A DNA stretch of 57,428 bases, from positions 1-57,428 of the forward strand of contig JAKARZ010000008.1 in the NCBI GenBank assembly GCA_021828405.1. Direction: 5' to 3'. Positions 46,877 to 54,451 of this stretch are shown here, one piece after another. The position numbers and the translations under genes are program-made. The notes under the pieces were generated by a model, which saw only the letters and a list, made by a program, of their open reading frames with translations, had not been told where the DNA came from and searched no databases. Source of the DNA: Bacillota bacterium (GTDB lineage Bacteria > Bacillota_E > Sulfobacillia > Sulfobacillales > JAIMBI01). How positions within the stretch are numbered: position 1 is the stretch's first letter; each line of letters opens with the position of its first letter.

Positions 46877-47821
46877 TTAGCGCCGTCTTAAGGTCAGTTC
46901 AACGAGGTCGCCATCCCGAAGTGGATGGGTGCGCCCCACCGGCTGCCCAGCAAACCGGGCGCTCGGGCCCGTCACCCGGGCGGGTCCGAGGCGACTCTCC
47001 CAGTCGCGGTTCACCGTGCGCACGAAATCGAGCACCGTCGATCCCGGCGGCAGCACCACCGGGTCCACGGCGGCGGGGCAGCCCGGTGGCTTGGGATAGA
47101 CACGCAGGAGGCCCGTCAGCGTCCAGAGCAGCTTCTTCACATCATCCAGGCCCTCCCCGGTCGCGGTCGAGCAGACCGCGTGTAGGGCGCCCGCCGCTCG
47201 CTCCTGCCATGACCCGAGACTGGCTGGGTCGGCGAGGTCCGCCTTGGTGCCCAGCCGCGCCCAGGGAAGGTCGGGGACGGCCTCCCGGACCAGGTCCCGC
47301 ACCAGGTCTGCTGCGGCGTCACCGTCGGCGGCGACGGGCTCGACGAAAAGAATCCCGTCCGTGACGCGAATCTGGGCCAGCACCGCCCGGCCTTCGCCTC
47401 TGCCCTCGTCGCCTCCCTCGATGAGTCCGGGCAGGTCCAAGATCTGGACGGGCGCTCCATGCAACACCGCCATGCCTTCGGCGGGCCGGGTGGTGGTAAA
47501 GGGATAGTTGCCCACCGGCACGGCTCGCCCGGTGAGCGCGTGGAGGAGGGATGACTTCCCCGCGTTGGGCGCGCCCACCAGCGCGACCTGCGCAACGCCT
47601 TGGCGGGCAATGAAATAGGTGTCATGGTGTTGGGCGCCCCGGCGCGTGGTGGCCTCCGCAATCTGATTTTCGACCCACCGGCGCAGTTCGCCGTAGGGTC
47701 CGCTGTAGTACCCCGGCAGCTCGGCCAGCGCATCGCGCAAGACGCGCGCCCGATCTCGTGGCTCCAGTCCTCGGATGCGCCGTTTGATCATCCGGCGCAT
47801 TTCCTGATGGGGAATCGGCAT
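46877..47821 (-). CDS. DRG/Obg-type GTPase with C-terminal TGS domain
   Basis: A 314-residue GTPase. An N-terminal helical region (about 65 residues, with MIKRRIRGLEPRDRARVLRD) precedes the G domain. G1 is GAPNAGKSS, G3 is DLPGLIEGG and G4 is TKAD. The C-terminus (STVLDFVRTVNRDWE to THPLRDGDLVEL) is a TGS domain. The order G domain then TGS is that of DRG proteins, common in archaea and eukaryotes and less so in bacteria, where Obg and YchF are the usual relatives. ATG 47821 has GAGGAAG upstream. Ribosome-related function is likely by family. Confidence 0.85.
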   Translation of the reverse strand: MPIPHQEMRRMIKRRIRGLEPRDRARVLRDALAELPGYYSGPYGELRRWVENQIAEATTRRGAQHHDTYFIARQGVAQVALVGAPNAGKSSLLHALTGRAVPVGNYPFTTTRPAEGMAVLHGAPVQILDLPGLIEGGDEGRGEGRAVLAQIRVTDGILFVEPVAADGDAAADLVRDLVREAVPDLPWARLGTKADLADPASLGSWQERAAGALHAVCSTATGEGLDDVKKLLWTLTGLLRVYPKPPGCPAAVDPVVLPPGSTVLDFVRTVNRDWESRLGPARVTGPSARFAGQPVGRTHPLRDGDLVELTLRRR

Positions 47822-48226
47822 GATGCTTCCTCGCTTTGCTCCGTCAGAGTTGATCCATCCAAGTGGACGACTGAACAGTGAACGGGGAGGCAGCGGCATA
47901 CGGGATAAACCGGGCCGAAAACCTACCACCCCCTTGGGGTGGGTTAAAGTCCCGCCTTGGTGGCGATGAGGCAGTGGGAAAATCCAGCGGGGATGCCCGC
48001 GCACGAAACGATTAGCATGGGCTCCCTCCTCGACCGGTGATGCGGATATCATACCACGACACCCGGGTCTGGGCATGAGCGAGTGCACCCGGATGGGCTC
48101 CGGTCCTGACGGAAGCCACCACAATATTTTGCACGCAAAACGACGTCAGCAAGCGGGTGAGAGTCGCCCAAGTTGGCCTCCCAACTGTGGCCGCCACCGG
48201 TCGGCCCCGTCGCCAGGCGCGGCGCC
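47822..48226. other. Non-coding region between the GTPase and the toxin-antitoxin pair, with two dyads
   Basis: No gene is seen. CCACCCC (47926-47932) and GGGGTGG (47936-47942) flank a short loop; on the minus strand this hairpin is followed by TAGGTTTT, so it could be a terminator or attenuator in the GTPase leader. The following plus-strand segment (47943-47993) vaguely resembles a TnpB-type omega-RNA end, with no tnpB nearby. A perfect 14-bp palindrome TTTTGCACGCAAAA lies at 48127-48140. Confidence 0.4.
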
Positions 48227-48255
48227 TTGACGCCCACCCGGGATTTTCTTAGACT
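48227..48255 (+). promoter_or_regulatory. Promoter of the mntA-hepT operon
   Basis: -35 TTGACG (48227-48232), 17-base spacer, -10 TAGACT (48250-48255). It is the best sigma-A-like pair in the region and lies about 68 bases before the chosen mntA start. Confidence 0.6.
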
Positions 48256-48322
48256 TTGGGCCTAGCCAAGACCACCGCCGGAGGCGCTCTTGGGTCCTAA
48301 TATGACACCGGAGGCGCAGGGC

Positions 48323-48748
48323 ATGAACAGGACGCCGGGCGACGAGGCGTTGCCGGCAGACGTCTTGAAGGCCGTGATCGATCGTCTGGTGGACGTGCTG
48401 GCGCCGGAGGCCCTGTACCTGTTTGGCTCGGCGGCGGAGGGTCGCCTCCGCCTGGACAGCGACGTCGATCTGGCGGTGCTGGTGAACGCCCCCATCGCCC
48501 CCGCGCAGCGGTGGGCGCTTACGGCGCAGTTGGCCGACCTCGTGCGACGCGACGTGGACCTCGTAGATCTGCGCCGGGCCAGCACGGTCTTTCAGGCACT
48601 CGTCGTATCGCGGGGACACCGCCTCTGGGTGGGCGACGCGTCAGCCGTGGCCTGGTTCGAAATGCGGGCCCTCAAGTCCTACGCGTTGTTGAACGAAGAG
48701 CGCGCTCCGATCTTGGAGCGCATGCAAAGAGAAGGGAGCCCGTTTTGA
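48323..48748 (+). CDS. mntA: MntA-type nucleotidyltransferase antitoxin
   Basis: Minimal nucleotidyltransferase of 141 residues. The GSx10DxD motif appears as LFGSAAEGRLRLDSDVDLAVLV, with both metal-binding aspartates. In HepT-MntA (type VII) systems the antitoxin AMPylates a tyrosine of the toxin. ATG 48323 is preferred because GGAGG (48310-48314) lies eight bases upstream. Two earlier in-frame starts (TTG 48290, ATG 48302) are possible, and TTG 48290 has its own GGAGG. Its stop overlaps the toxin start by four bases (TTGA). Confidence 0.88.
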   Translation: MNRTPGDEALPADVLKAVIDRLVDVLAPEALYLFGSAAEGRLRLDSDVDLAVLVNAPIAPAQRWALTAQLADLVRRDVDLVDLRRASTVFQALVVSRGHRLWVGDASAVAWFEMRALKSYALLNEERAPILERMQREGSPF

Positions 48749-49152
48749 CCGACGACGTCGTCCTCGGCAAGGCGCAGGTTATTGGGCGTTGCCTGGCGCG
48801 CGTGGCCGAAGAGTATGCCAACAACCCCGAAAACCTGGAGGACATCCGCCGCCAGGACTCCGTCGTACTGAACGTGCAGCGCGCCTGCGAGGCCGCCATC
48901 GATTTGGCGATGCATGTGGTGAGCGATCGGCGCCTGGGCCTGCCGGTCACCAGTCGGGATGGCTTCGACCTTTTGGCGGCCCACGGGGTCGTGAATCAAG
49001 AGCTGGCCACCGACCTCAAGGCGATGGTAGGCTTTCGCAACCTGTGCGTCCACAATTACCAGGACATTGATCCCCGCCTGTTGCGCGACGTGTTGGACCA
49101 CCACCTTAAGGACCTGCGGCACTTCGCCGAAGCCGTGTTCCTCTACCCGTGA
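48745..49152 (+). CDS. hepT: HepT-type toxin (HEPN RNase)
   Basis: HEPN-domain toxin of 135 residues. The catalytic Rx4HxY motif appears as RNLCVHNY, intact, with the Tyr that the antitoxin modifies. The upstream helix ENLEDIRRQDSVVLNVQRACEAAIDLAMHV is typical. The TTG at 48745 overlaps the mntA stop and has AAGGGAG six bases upstream, so translation is coupled. Overexpressed family members cleave RNA and stop growth; the pair stabilises DNA or responds to phage in other hosts. Confidence 0.88.
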   Translation: MTDDVVLGKAQVIGRCLARVAEEYANNPENLEDIRRQDSVVLNVQRACEAAIDLAMHVVSDRRLGLPVTSRDGFDLLAAHGVVNQELATDLKAMVGFRNLCVHNYQDIDPRLLRDVLDHHLKDLRHFAEAVFLYP

Positions 49153-49162
49153 CCGACTGGGG

Positions 49163-49956
49163 TCATCCGCCCGCCAGCGGCAGCGCGGCACGAAGCACCA
49201 CCTGGTCCCGAACAACGATGCCGCCTTCAACCACCGCGCCGGCCCCAAAGGCGTCCCGTCGCACCGCCACCGGTCGAAAGCCCAGTCGGAGATAAAACCC
49301 AAGCCCGCCGGGCGTCGTCGCCACCGTCAGCGCGGCGCCGCCGTGCGATGCCACGTCGCGCGCCACCCGGTGCACCGCCTCACGCCCAAGGCCGAGACCG
49401 CGAAGGCTCTCCGCGACGGCCACACTCAGCAGATCCGGCCCGTCGGGTTCGTGGTCCCACAACGCCTCCACCACCGGCTCCCCGTCCCAATCCCACCGAA
49501 CGAGCATGCGTCCCCGGTCGCGGTAGGACGCACGATGGGAGTCATCCTCATCCGCCTCGCGCAAGAGGGGCTCCCCGGGATCCCGTAACTCGCCTGCGGC
49601 GAGCCAGTGCCACGGATCGAGCGGCCGCCAGTCGTCCCCCTCCAGGATGAGGCCCGGGAGGCCGGCGTCCGTTCGCGTTTCGTGTATCTCCCCCGCGTGC
49701 CAGGACACCAGCGTGCCGACCGCAATATGCACGGGCTTGCCGTCACCACCGCTGCCTCCCCGTTGCCCGCCACGACCAGGAGCCCCTGGCGGCGCGTGGC
49801 GGGGTGGCGGCCCAGCCGGCCCCCCGCCTCCAGATTCAGGTAGGTCACCGACAGTCGGGCCAGCGGTCCGCTGCCGATGGGAGCCCTCGTGGCCCCACTC
49901 GATGCGAACGGCGAAATGTCATGGGCCCCTGCGGCATCCCACGCCCGCACGCGCAC
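49163..49956 (-). pseudogene. Cupin-GNAT fusion gene interrupted by a frameshift
   Basis: The 5' part (49956 to about 49745) encodes a small-cupin N-terminus: MRVRAWDAAG then LEAGGRLGRHPATRRQ and LLVVAGNGEAAV. The second half of the same cupin (VHIAVGTLVSWHAGEIHETRTDAG, LILEGDD) continues in another frame. It is fused to a GNAT acetyltransferase domain ending near 49163, with acetyl-CoA motif RGLGLGREAV and LGFYLRLGFRPV. One base must be added near 49741-49749 (GTGGTGACG) to join the frames. Alternatively the GNAT half could be expressed alone from GTG 49732. The gene starts two bases after fumC and probably shares its transcript. Confidence 0.65.
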
Positions 49957-49958
49957 AA

Positions 49959-51362
49959 TTATCCGCGTCCCGGTGTGGTTTGGCTCCAGGGGTCCAGCAG
50001 GCGCGCAACCTCCTCAGCCGGCAGGACCTGCTGCTCAAGCACCAGCTCGCGCACCGTGCGCCCCGTCTTGTGCGAGGTTTTGGCAATCTCCGCCGCGCGG
50101 TCGTACCCGATGACCGGCGCCAGCGCCGTCACCATCGCCAGGCTCTGCTCCACCAGCCCCTCTGCCCTTGCGCGGTCGGCGGCCAGCCCCTGAACCAGCC
50201 GGCGGTCAAAGTTTGCCGCCGAAGCCGCCAACAGCTGGATGGACGACATGAGGTTGTGTGCCAGCACCGGCATCATGACGTTCAACTCAAAGTTGCCCCG
50301 CTCCCCGGCGATGGTGACGGCCAGGTCGTTGCCCATGACCTGGGCGGCCACCATCATCACCGACTCGGCAATGACGGGGTTGACCTTGCCCGGCATGATG
50401 CTGGACCCCGGCTGGGTTTCCGGAATGATGAGCTCCCCGATGCCGCAGCGGGGCCCGGATCCCAGGAGCCGAATGTCGTTGGCAATCTTCATGAAACTCA
50501 CGGCCAGCGTTTTCAGCGTACCGGACAGCTGCACCGCCGCGTCTTTGGCCGCCTGCGCCTCGAAGTGGTTCTCGGCCTCCCGGAACGGGAGCCCGGTCAG
50601 GGTTGAGAGCCGCGCCGCCATGCGGCTTCCAAACTCCGGATGGGTATTGATCCCCGTGCCCACCGCCGTGCCCCCGATGGCCAGTTCCTCCATGTCGTGG
50701 CTCGCCTGCTGGAGACGCCGGATGCCGTGCGCCACTTGGCTGGCGTACCCAGAAAACTCCTGACCCAGCCGAATCGGCGTCGCATCCTGGAGATGGGTGC
50801 GGCCGATCTTGACGATGGGGTCAAATTCGGCGGCCTTCCGCTCCAACGAGGCCTGAAGTCCCGACAGCGCAGGCAACAGCTCCCGGTGGACCGCCTCCAT
50901 CGCCGCCACGTGAATGGCGGTGGGGATGGCGTCGTTCGACGACTGGCCCATGTTCACGTGGTCATTGGGGTGGATGCCAGGAGAGCCCGCTGGCACCAGC
51001 TCGGCCGCGCGATGGGCAATCACCTCGTTGGCGTTCATGTTCGTCGACGTCCCGGACCCGGTCTGAAAGATATCCAAAACAAACTCGTCGTCCCACCGGC
51101 CTTCAACAACTTCCGCCGCCGCCGTCACGATGGCCTGCCACAGGGGGTCGGACAGCTGGCCGAGATCGTGGTTAACGTCCGCCGCCGCCTGCTTCACCAG
51201 CCCCAGAGCGCGAATGAAGGGTCGCGAGAACCGAATCCCACTGATGGGGAAGTTCAACACGGCGCGCTGCGTCTGCGCCCCGTAGTACGCCGCTCTCGGC
51301 ACCTGCATCTCGCCCATGGAGTCGCGCTCCGTGCGAAACGCGTCGCTGTCTCCTTTTTCCAC
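49959..51362 (-). CDS. fumC: Class II fumarate hydratase
   Basis: Iron-independent fumarase of the TCA cycle, 467 residues. The signature GSSIMPGKVNP, the catalytic His/Ser segments (GSGTSTNMNANEV, HPNDHVNMGQSSND, GRTHLQDATPIRLGQE) and KIANDIRLLGSGPR are all present. GTG 51362 has AGGAGG at seven-base spacing. Aspartase and argininosuccinate lyase are relatives, but NMGQSSND and TNMNANEVI favour fumarase. It follows the TrmB-type regulator. Confidence 0.94.
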   Translation of the reverse strand: MEKGDSDAFRTERDSMGEMQVPRAAYYGAQTQRAVLNFPISGIRFSRPFIRALGLVKQAAADVNHDLGQLSDPLWQAIVTAAAEVVEGRWDDEFVLDIFQTGSGTSTNMNANEVIAHRAAELVPAGSPGIHPNDHVNMGQSSNDAIPTAIHVAAMEAVHRELLPALSGLQASLERKAAEFDPIVKIGRTHLQDATPIRLGQEFSGYASQVAHGIRRLQQASHDMEELAIGGTAVGTGINTHPEFGSRMAARLSTLTGLPFREAENHFEAQAAKDAAVQLSGTLKTLAVSFMKIANDIRLLGSGPRCGIGELIIPETQPGSSIMPGKVNPVIAESVMMVAAQVMGNDLAVTIAGERGNFELNVMMPVLAHNLMSSIQLLAASAANFDRRLVQGLAADRARAEGLVEQSLAMVTALAPVIGYDRAAEIAKTSHKTGRTVRELVLEQQVLPAEEVARLLDPWSQTTPGRG

Positions 51363-51440
51363 AGTTCTTCCTCCTGCCTTGGCACCCGAAAGGCACCCGC
51401 ATCTTCTCATCCCTCATACCACTCCAAGCGCGTGATGCCG

Positions 51441-52187
51441 TCAAGAACCAGCTGGCTCGCGCCGAGGTCGCTCGCCGTCGCCGGGGGCCAAGGCCATCAG
51501 GCCCGCCACGATAGGCGGCGTATCTGTGGTGAGCACATCGGGCTCCTCCGCCGCCCCGTAGGCGATCACCGCGTGGCACCGGTCGGCAATCACGCAGGCG
51601 GCGCCCCGCAGGCCCACGGGCACGTTGGCCCGGGCCGCAGCCGGTGGGCAGATGCCGCACCCCGGCGGAGCGCATCCGGCCCAGCACACCATGCGGACGG
51701 AGACCGCACTGGCGGCGCCGCACAGAGGATTGTCCAGCAACGCCCGAACCGGCGCGGGATTGACCCCGATGGTGAGAGACTCGCGCGCGCCACTCCAGAG
51801 CCTCCCGGCCTCCGCCACGAACAGCGCCAGTCCGCGGCCCGTCCAAAGGCCGGTCCCGGGGTGGCTTGCGTGGAGCCGCGGCCCCACGCGCCCGACCTGT
51901 GCCTCCAAGTCGCGCCGCGAGCGCTCGGCCACGGTGGCAAAGGGCACCGCGCGATACCGCATGCCGGGCCGGCGGGGCTCCTGCCAGACAGCGCCGCGGT
52001 GAGCCAGTGCGGCAAGCGCCGCATACACGTTGGACCGAGATACCCCCAATTGCTTCGCCAGCTCATAACCTGTCTCCACCGCACCCGTCATCGCCAGCGC
52101 CGCATAAATGCGTGCCTCCAGAGCCGAAAAGCCGAGGTGCCGCAATCCATCCAGGACGTCCGGCTGGTCGTTGCCCGTGGCCATCAT
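51441..52187 (-). CDS. TrmB-type transcriptional regulator with a cysteine cluster
   Basis: A 248-residue regulator. The N-terminal winged helix ([34 protein letters not shown]) matches TrmB-family proteins. The C-terminal domain contains [15 protein letters not shown] and a nearby ACVIADRC, a pattern that could bind metal or an Fe-S cluster or act as a thiol switch; the usual sugar-binding TrmB domain is not evident. It overlaps folE by four bases (ATG 52187; a second ATG follows). It lies behind a palindromic promoter element at 52824-52843, which is a plausible autoregulatory target. Ligand unknown. Confidence 0.75.
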   Translation of the reverse strand: MMATGNDQPDVLDGLRHLGFSALEARIYAALAMTGAVETGYELAKQLGVSRSNVYAALAALAHRGAVWQEPRRPGMRYRAVPFATVAERSRRDLEAQVGRVGPRLHASHPGTGLWTGRGLALFVAEAGRLWSGARESLTIGVNPAPVRALLDNPLCGAASAVSVRMVCWAGCAPPGCGICPPAAARANVPVGLRGAACVIADRCHAVIAYGAAEEPDVLTTDTPPIVAGLMALAPGDGERPRREPAGS

Positions 52188-52798
52188 CCCCGATGGCCCA
52201 GCATCATGGCCATCACCTGCTGGCGCCGAACCCGGTCCTCGGCAAACACCCCGGCGGCCGATTCCGTGACGGTGCGGCTGCCGGGCTTGTTCACGCCTCG
52301 AATCGACATGCACAAGTGCTCCGCCTCCACCATCACCACCACGCCCTCCGCGCCAAGGCGCTCGGCGATGACGTCGGCAATGGCTCGCGTCATGCGCTCC
52401 TGCAGCTGCAGTCGATGGGCGACGCCGTCAACGACCCGGGCCAGTTTGGACAAGCCCGTCACACAGCCATCGCGAGGGATATACGCGACATGCGCCACCC
52501 CCACGAACGGCAGCAGGTGGTGCTCGCACAGCGACGTGAAGGGGATGTCTCTTACCAGGATGACATCGTCATAGGCTTCATGAAACACCGTGGTCAGCGC
52601 GTCGCCGGGATCCTCCCCCCAGCCCAGGAATTCGTCGTAATAGGCGGCCACGCGAGCGGGCGTGTCGCGGAGCCCCTCCCGATCGGGGTTTTCCCCGATG
52701 GCACGGAGCAAACTCCGAATCGCCTGTTCTGCCTGGCGCACATTCACCACGCGCTCGCGAGCCATCGGCTCGCCGCACGGCACCCGAACCTCACCCAT
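52184..52798 (-). CDS. folE: GTP cyclohydrolase I
   Basis: First enzyme of folate (tetrahydropterin) synthesis, converting GTP to dihydroneopterin triphosphate, 204 residues. Zinc ligands and catalytic residues appear in [10 protein letters not shown] and [12 protein letters not shown], and the [10 protein letters not shown] segment is conserved. ATG 52798 has GAGGTGGGG upstream. It is first in the run folE-trmB-fumC. Co-regulation with a TrmB-type regulator rather than with other folate genes is unusual. Confidence 0.95.
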   Translation of the reverse strand: MGEVRVPCGEPMARERVVNVRQAEQAIRSLLRAIGENPDREGLRDTPARVAAYYDEFLGWGEDPGDALTTVFHEAYDDVILVRDIPFTSLCEHHLLPFVGVAHVAYIPRDGCVTGLSKLARVVDGVAHRLQLQERMTRAIADVIAERLGAEGVVVMVEAEHLCMSIRGVNKPGSRTVTESAAGVFAEDRVRRQQVMAMMLGHRG

Positions 52799-52823
52799 CT
52801 GGCCCCCACCTCTCCTGTCTTCC

Positions 52824-52856
52824 GTAGTATCATACCGTACTACTAGCGAGCGGCAA
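52824..52856 (-). promoter_or_regulatory. folE promoter overlapped by a 20-bp inverted repeat
   Basis: On the minus strand -35 TTGCCG (52856-52851), 16-base spacer, -10 TATGAT (52834-52829). The perfect inverted repeat GTAGTA-N8-TACTAC (52824-52843) covers the -10, an operator-like position. The protein that binds it is not known; the downstream TrmB-type regulator is one candidate. Confidence 0.6.
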
Positions 52857-52859
52857 GAC

Positions 52860-53310
52860 GAGAGGCGTACCCCGCGAAGGCGCGGCAGCGCGCGGGGCCC
52901 CGAAGCGGGGGCCTGGATTGGGGCCAGCTTGGCCGGTGCCGCGCCCCTCCCTGCAATCGCCCGCGGGGGACGCGCTACGGATTCGCCCCGGCAGGCTCGG
53001 ACCCGCGCCCAATCATGTTGGATTGCTGGGTGCAGCCGCGCAGGCGAAACGCCGCGCCGACCCCGCCGGGCAACTCAAGTCGGCGGCGTCTGGCACCCAC
53101 CGCGCGCCGCATGCGACGGCTAGGCATTTCGAGCCACGGACCCGCCGGAGGATTTGGTTCCAGGGGCGGAGGTGTGCGGGCGGCTGGAACGACGCGGCCC
53201 GCCCGGAGCCCGCGAAGTGCGGCGGCCTGGGGGCCGGGCCATTCGGGAACGCAAGCGGGACTCCGTCGCCCTTGGGCAGCCCGCCGACCGGTTCTCCCGG
53301 TGAGCGGCGG
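52860..53310. other. GC-rich non-coding gap of 450 bp
   Basis: No gene recognised. A hairpin GGCCCC-GAAGCG-GGGGCC-type dyad lies at about 52897-52914, where transcription from the 56-aa gene might end before the folE promoter. The rest shows no coding character. Confidence 0.45.
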
Positions 53311-53481
53311 CTAGATGATGTGGAAAACCACCCAACTGAGGCCAACGACCCACACCACGATGGTCGCCAGCATGATGGCGCTGAACCCGTGGACGGCTCG
53401 CGCCTCCCTCACCAGCGTCTGCCGCGTATGCTCGGCCTTCCAGGAGGCCGGCATGCTTTGACGAAAGGTCCGACGCCTCAT
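53311..53481 (-). CDS. 56-residue single-pass membrane protein, unknown function
   Basis: A short gene with a good SD (AAGGGGGG) before ATG 53481 and a TATAAT box 22 bases upstream. The basic N-terminal half (MRRRTFRQSMPASWKAEHTR) is followed by one hydrophobic helix of about 22 residues (IMLATIVVWVVGLSWVVFHI) up to the stop. I recognise no family. It is divergent from the peroxiredoxin, with 89 bp between start codons. Confidence 0.62.
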   Translation of the reverse strand: MRRRTFRQSMPASWKAEHTRQTLVREARAVHGFSAIMLATIVVWVVGLSWVVFHII

Positions 53482-53502
53482 CCAGGCACCCCCCTTGCGC
53501 CC

Positions 53503-53508
53503 ATTATA
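53503..53508 (-). promoter_or_regulatory. -10 box for the small membrane protein
   Basis: Perfect TATAAT on the minus strand; no good -35 at 16-18 bases. The SD and start follow within 22 bases. Confidence 0.45.
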
Positions 53509-53570
53509 GACTCGGGCCGTCACAAGCGATTTTTGCGCTGTGGCACAATGGTTCCGCGGGAGGTGACGGG

Positions 53571-54053
53571 ATGGCTTCGGCATCGGAAAATTTCAGGTCT
53601 TGGATCAATCAGGCCGCGCCGGACTTTGAGGTGGTCACCACGGAGGGTCGCACCCAGCGACTCATCGACTACCGCGGTCGACCGCTGCTGTTCGGATTTT
53701 TCCCCCTAGCGTTCACCGGCGGGTGAATCTCCGAGCTAACCTCATGGCGAGGTTTGTGGAACCGCATCGAGGCGCTGGGGGCCAGCGTGCTGCTGTGTTC
53801 CGTGGATTCCCAACCTAGCCTGAACGTCTTTCAGGCCAGCTTGGGCGGCTTACCGTTCCCACTGGGCTCGGACCTGATGCGCACGGCGGCTCACGCCTAC
53901 GGCGTGCTGCGCGAGGCGCAGGGCTTCGCGCAGCGCTCGGTGTTTGTCATTGATGGCGACGGCGTCATCCGGTACGAAAACCGCGCGTTCCCCCCCAACG
54001 ATCCCGCGGCTTATGAAGCCGTGCTGGAGGCCGTGGGCCGCTTGGGCTCATAG
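53571..54053 (+). CDS. AhpE-like 1-Cys peroxiredoxin with selenocysteine (UGA) at the peroxidatic position
   Basis: Reading through one in-frame TGA (53724-53726) gives a 160-residue peroxiredoxin of normal AhpE length. The active-site motif PxxxTxxC appears as P45-LAF-T49-GG-U52, so TGA replaces exactly the peroxidatic Cys; the adjacent ISEL and the conserved Arg122 (QRSVFVID) complete the site. AhpE from Mycobacterium has FFPLAFTGIC at this place. ATG 53571 has a strong GGGAGGTG five bases upstream, so the N-terminal part is clearly meant to be translated. A hairpin sits 12-28 bases after the TGA, as in bacterial SECIS elements. Role: reduction of peroxides and peroxynitrite. The alternative, a nonsense mutation at this codon, is less likely given an otherwise intact gene. 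selA/B/C/D are not in the window. Confidence 0.85.
53727..53757 (+). promoter_or_regulatory. Candidate bacterial SECIS hairpin
   Basis: Directly after the TGA, AACCTC (53738-53743) pairs with GAGGTT (53749-53754) across loop ATGGC; two further pairs extend it below a U-U mismatch. The loop begins 17 bases after the TGA, within the distance known for bacterial SECIS, and contains GG. SelB recognition cannot be judged by eye. Confidence 0.6.
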
Positions 54054-54071
54054 CCGCTCGCTCCCGGAGAT

Positions 54072-54104
54072 CACAGAAGGCACCGGCTGCCGGTGCCTTC
54101 TGTG
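54072..54104. terminator. Strong bidirectional hairpin terminator
   Basis: CACAGAAGGCACCGG (54072-54086) and CCGGTGCCTTCTGTG (54090-54104) form a perfect 15-bp stem with a three-base loop, between the convergent stops of the peroxiredoxin (+) and the RHH protein (-). Long T runs are absent. Confidence 0.75.
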
Positions 54105-54117
54105 TCAGTCGCCGTCC

Positions 54118-54306
54118 TTACGAGCTCATAAATTGAGTCGGTTCGTCGGCCCCGTCGCGATGAGGAAGCGCTTCGTTCAAAAGATCGCGCACCACCTCGC
54201 TCGGATGCCGCTGAGTCTCCGCCGCTAGCCGCCGAATCGCATGAATCTGCCACGTGTATAAGAAATAGTCCGCACGGCGCTGGTTTTTGGGGCGCTTGGT
54301 CTGCAC
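54118..54306 (-). CDS. Small ribbon-helix-helix-like (CopG-type) protein
   Basis: A 62-residue protein. A short strand (ADYFLYTW) is followed by two helices (QIHAIRRLAAETQRHPSEVVRDLLNEAL), the plan of ribbon-helix-helix DNA-binding proteins and antitoxins; SEVVRDLLNEAL is especially typical. GTG 54306 is chosen because GGGGGG lies seven bases upstream; ATG 54348 without SD is possible. No toxin gene adjoins it. Codon use is slightly less GC-biased than its neighbours. Confidence 0.6.
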   Translation of the reverse strand: MQTKRPKNQRRADYFLYTWQIHAIRRLAAETQRHPSEVVRDLLNEALPHRDGADEPTQFMSS

Positions 54307-54451
54307 GCGCTTTCCCCCCTCTGATGGCCACCTCTGTGTTCGAGGCATCAGCCGACCTTGGATCGCGTCCGATCGGGTTCCACCTGATCAAACGCGCCAA
54401 GCCGACGAGGGGTTGCACCGACACGGAAAAATCCTTGACAGCGCCTGGCGC

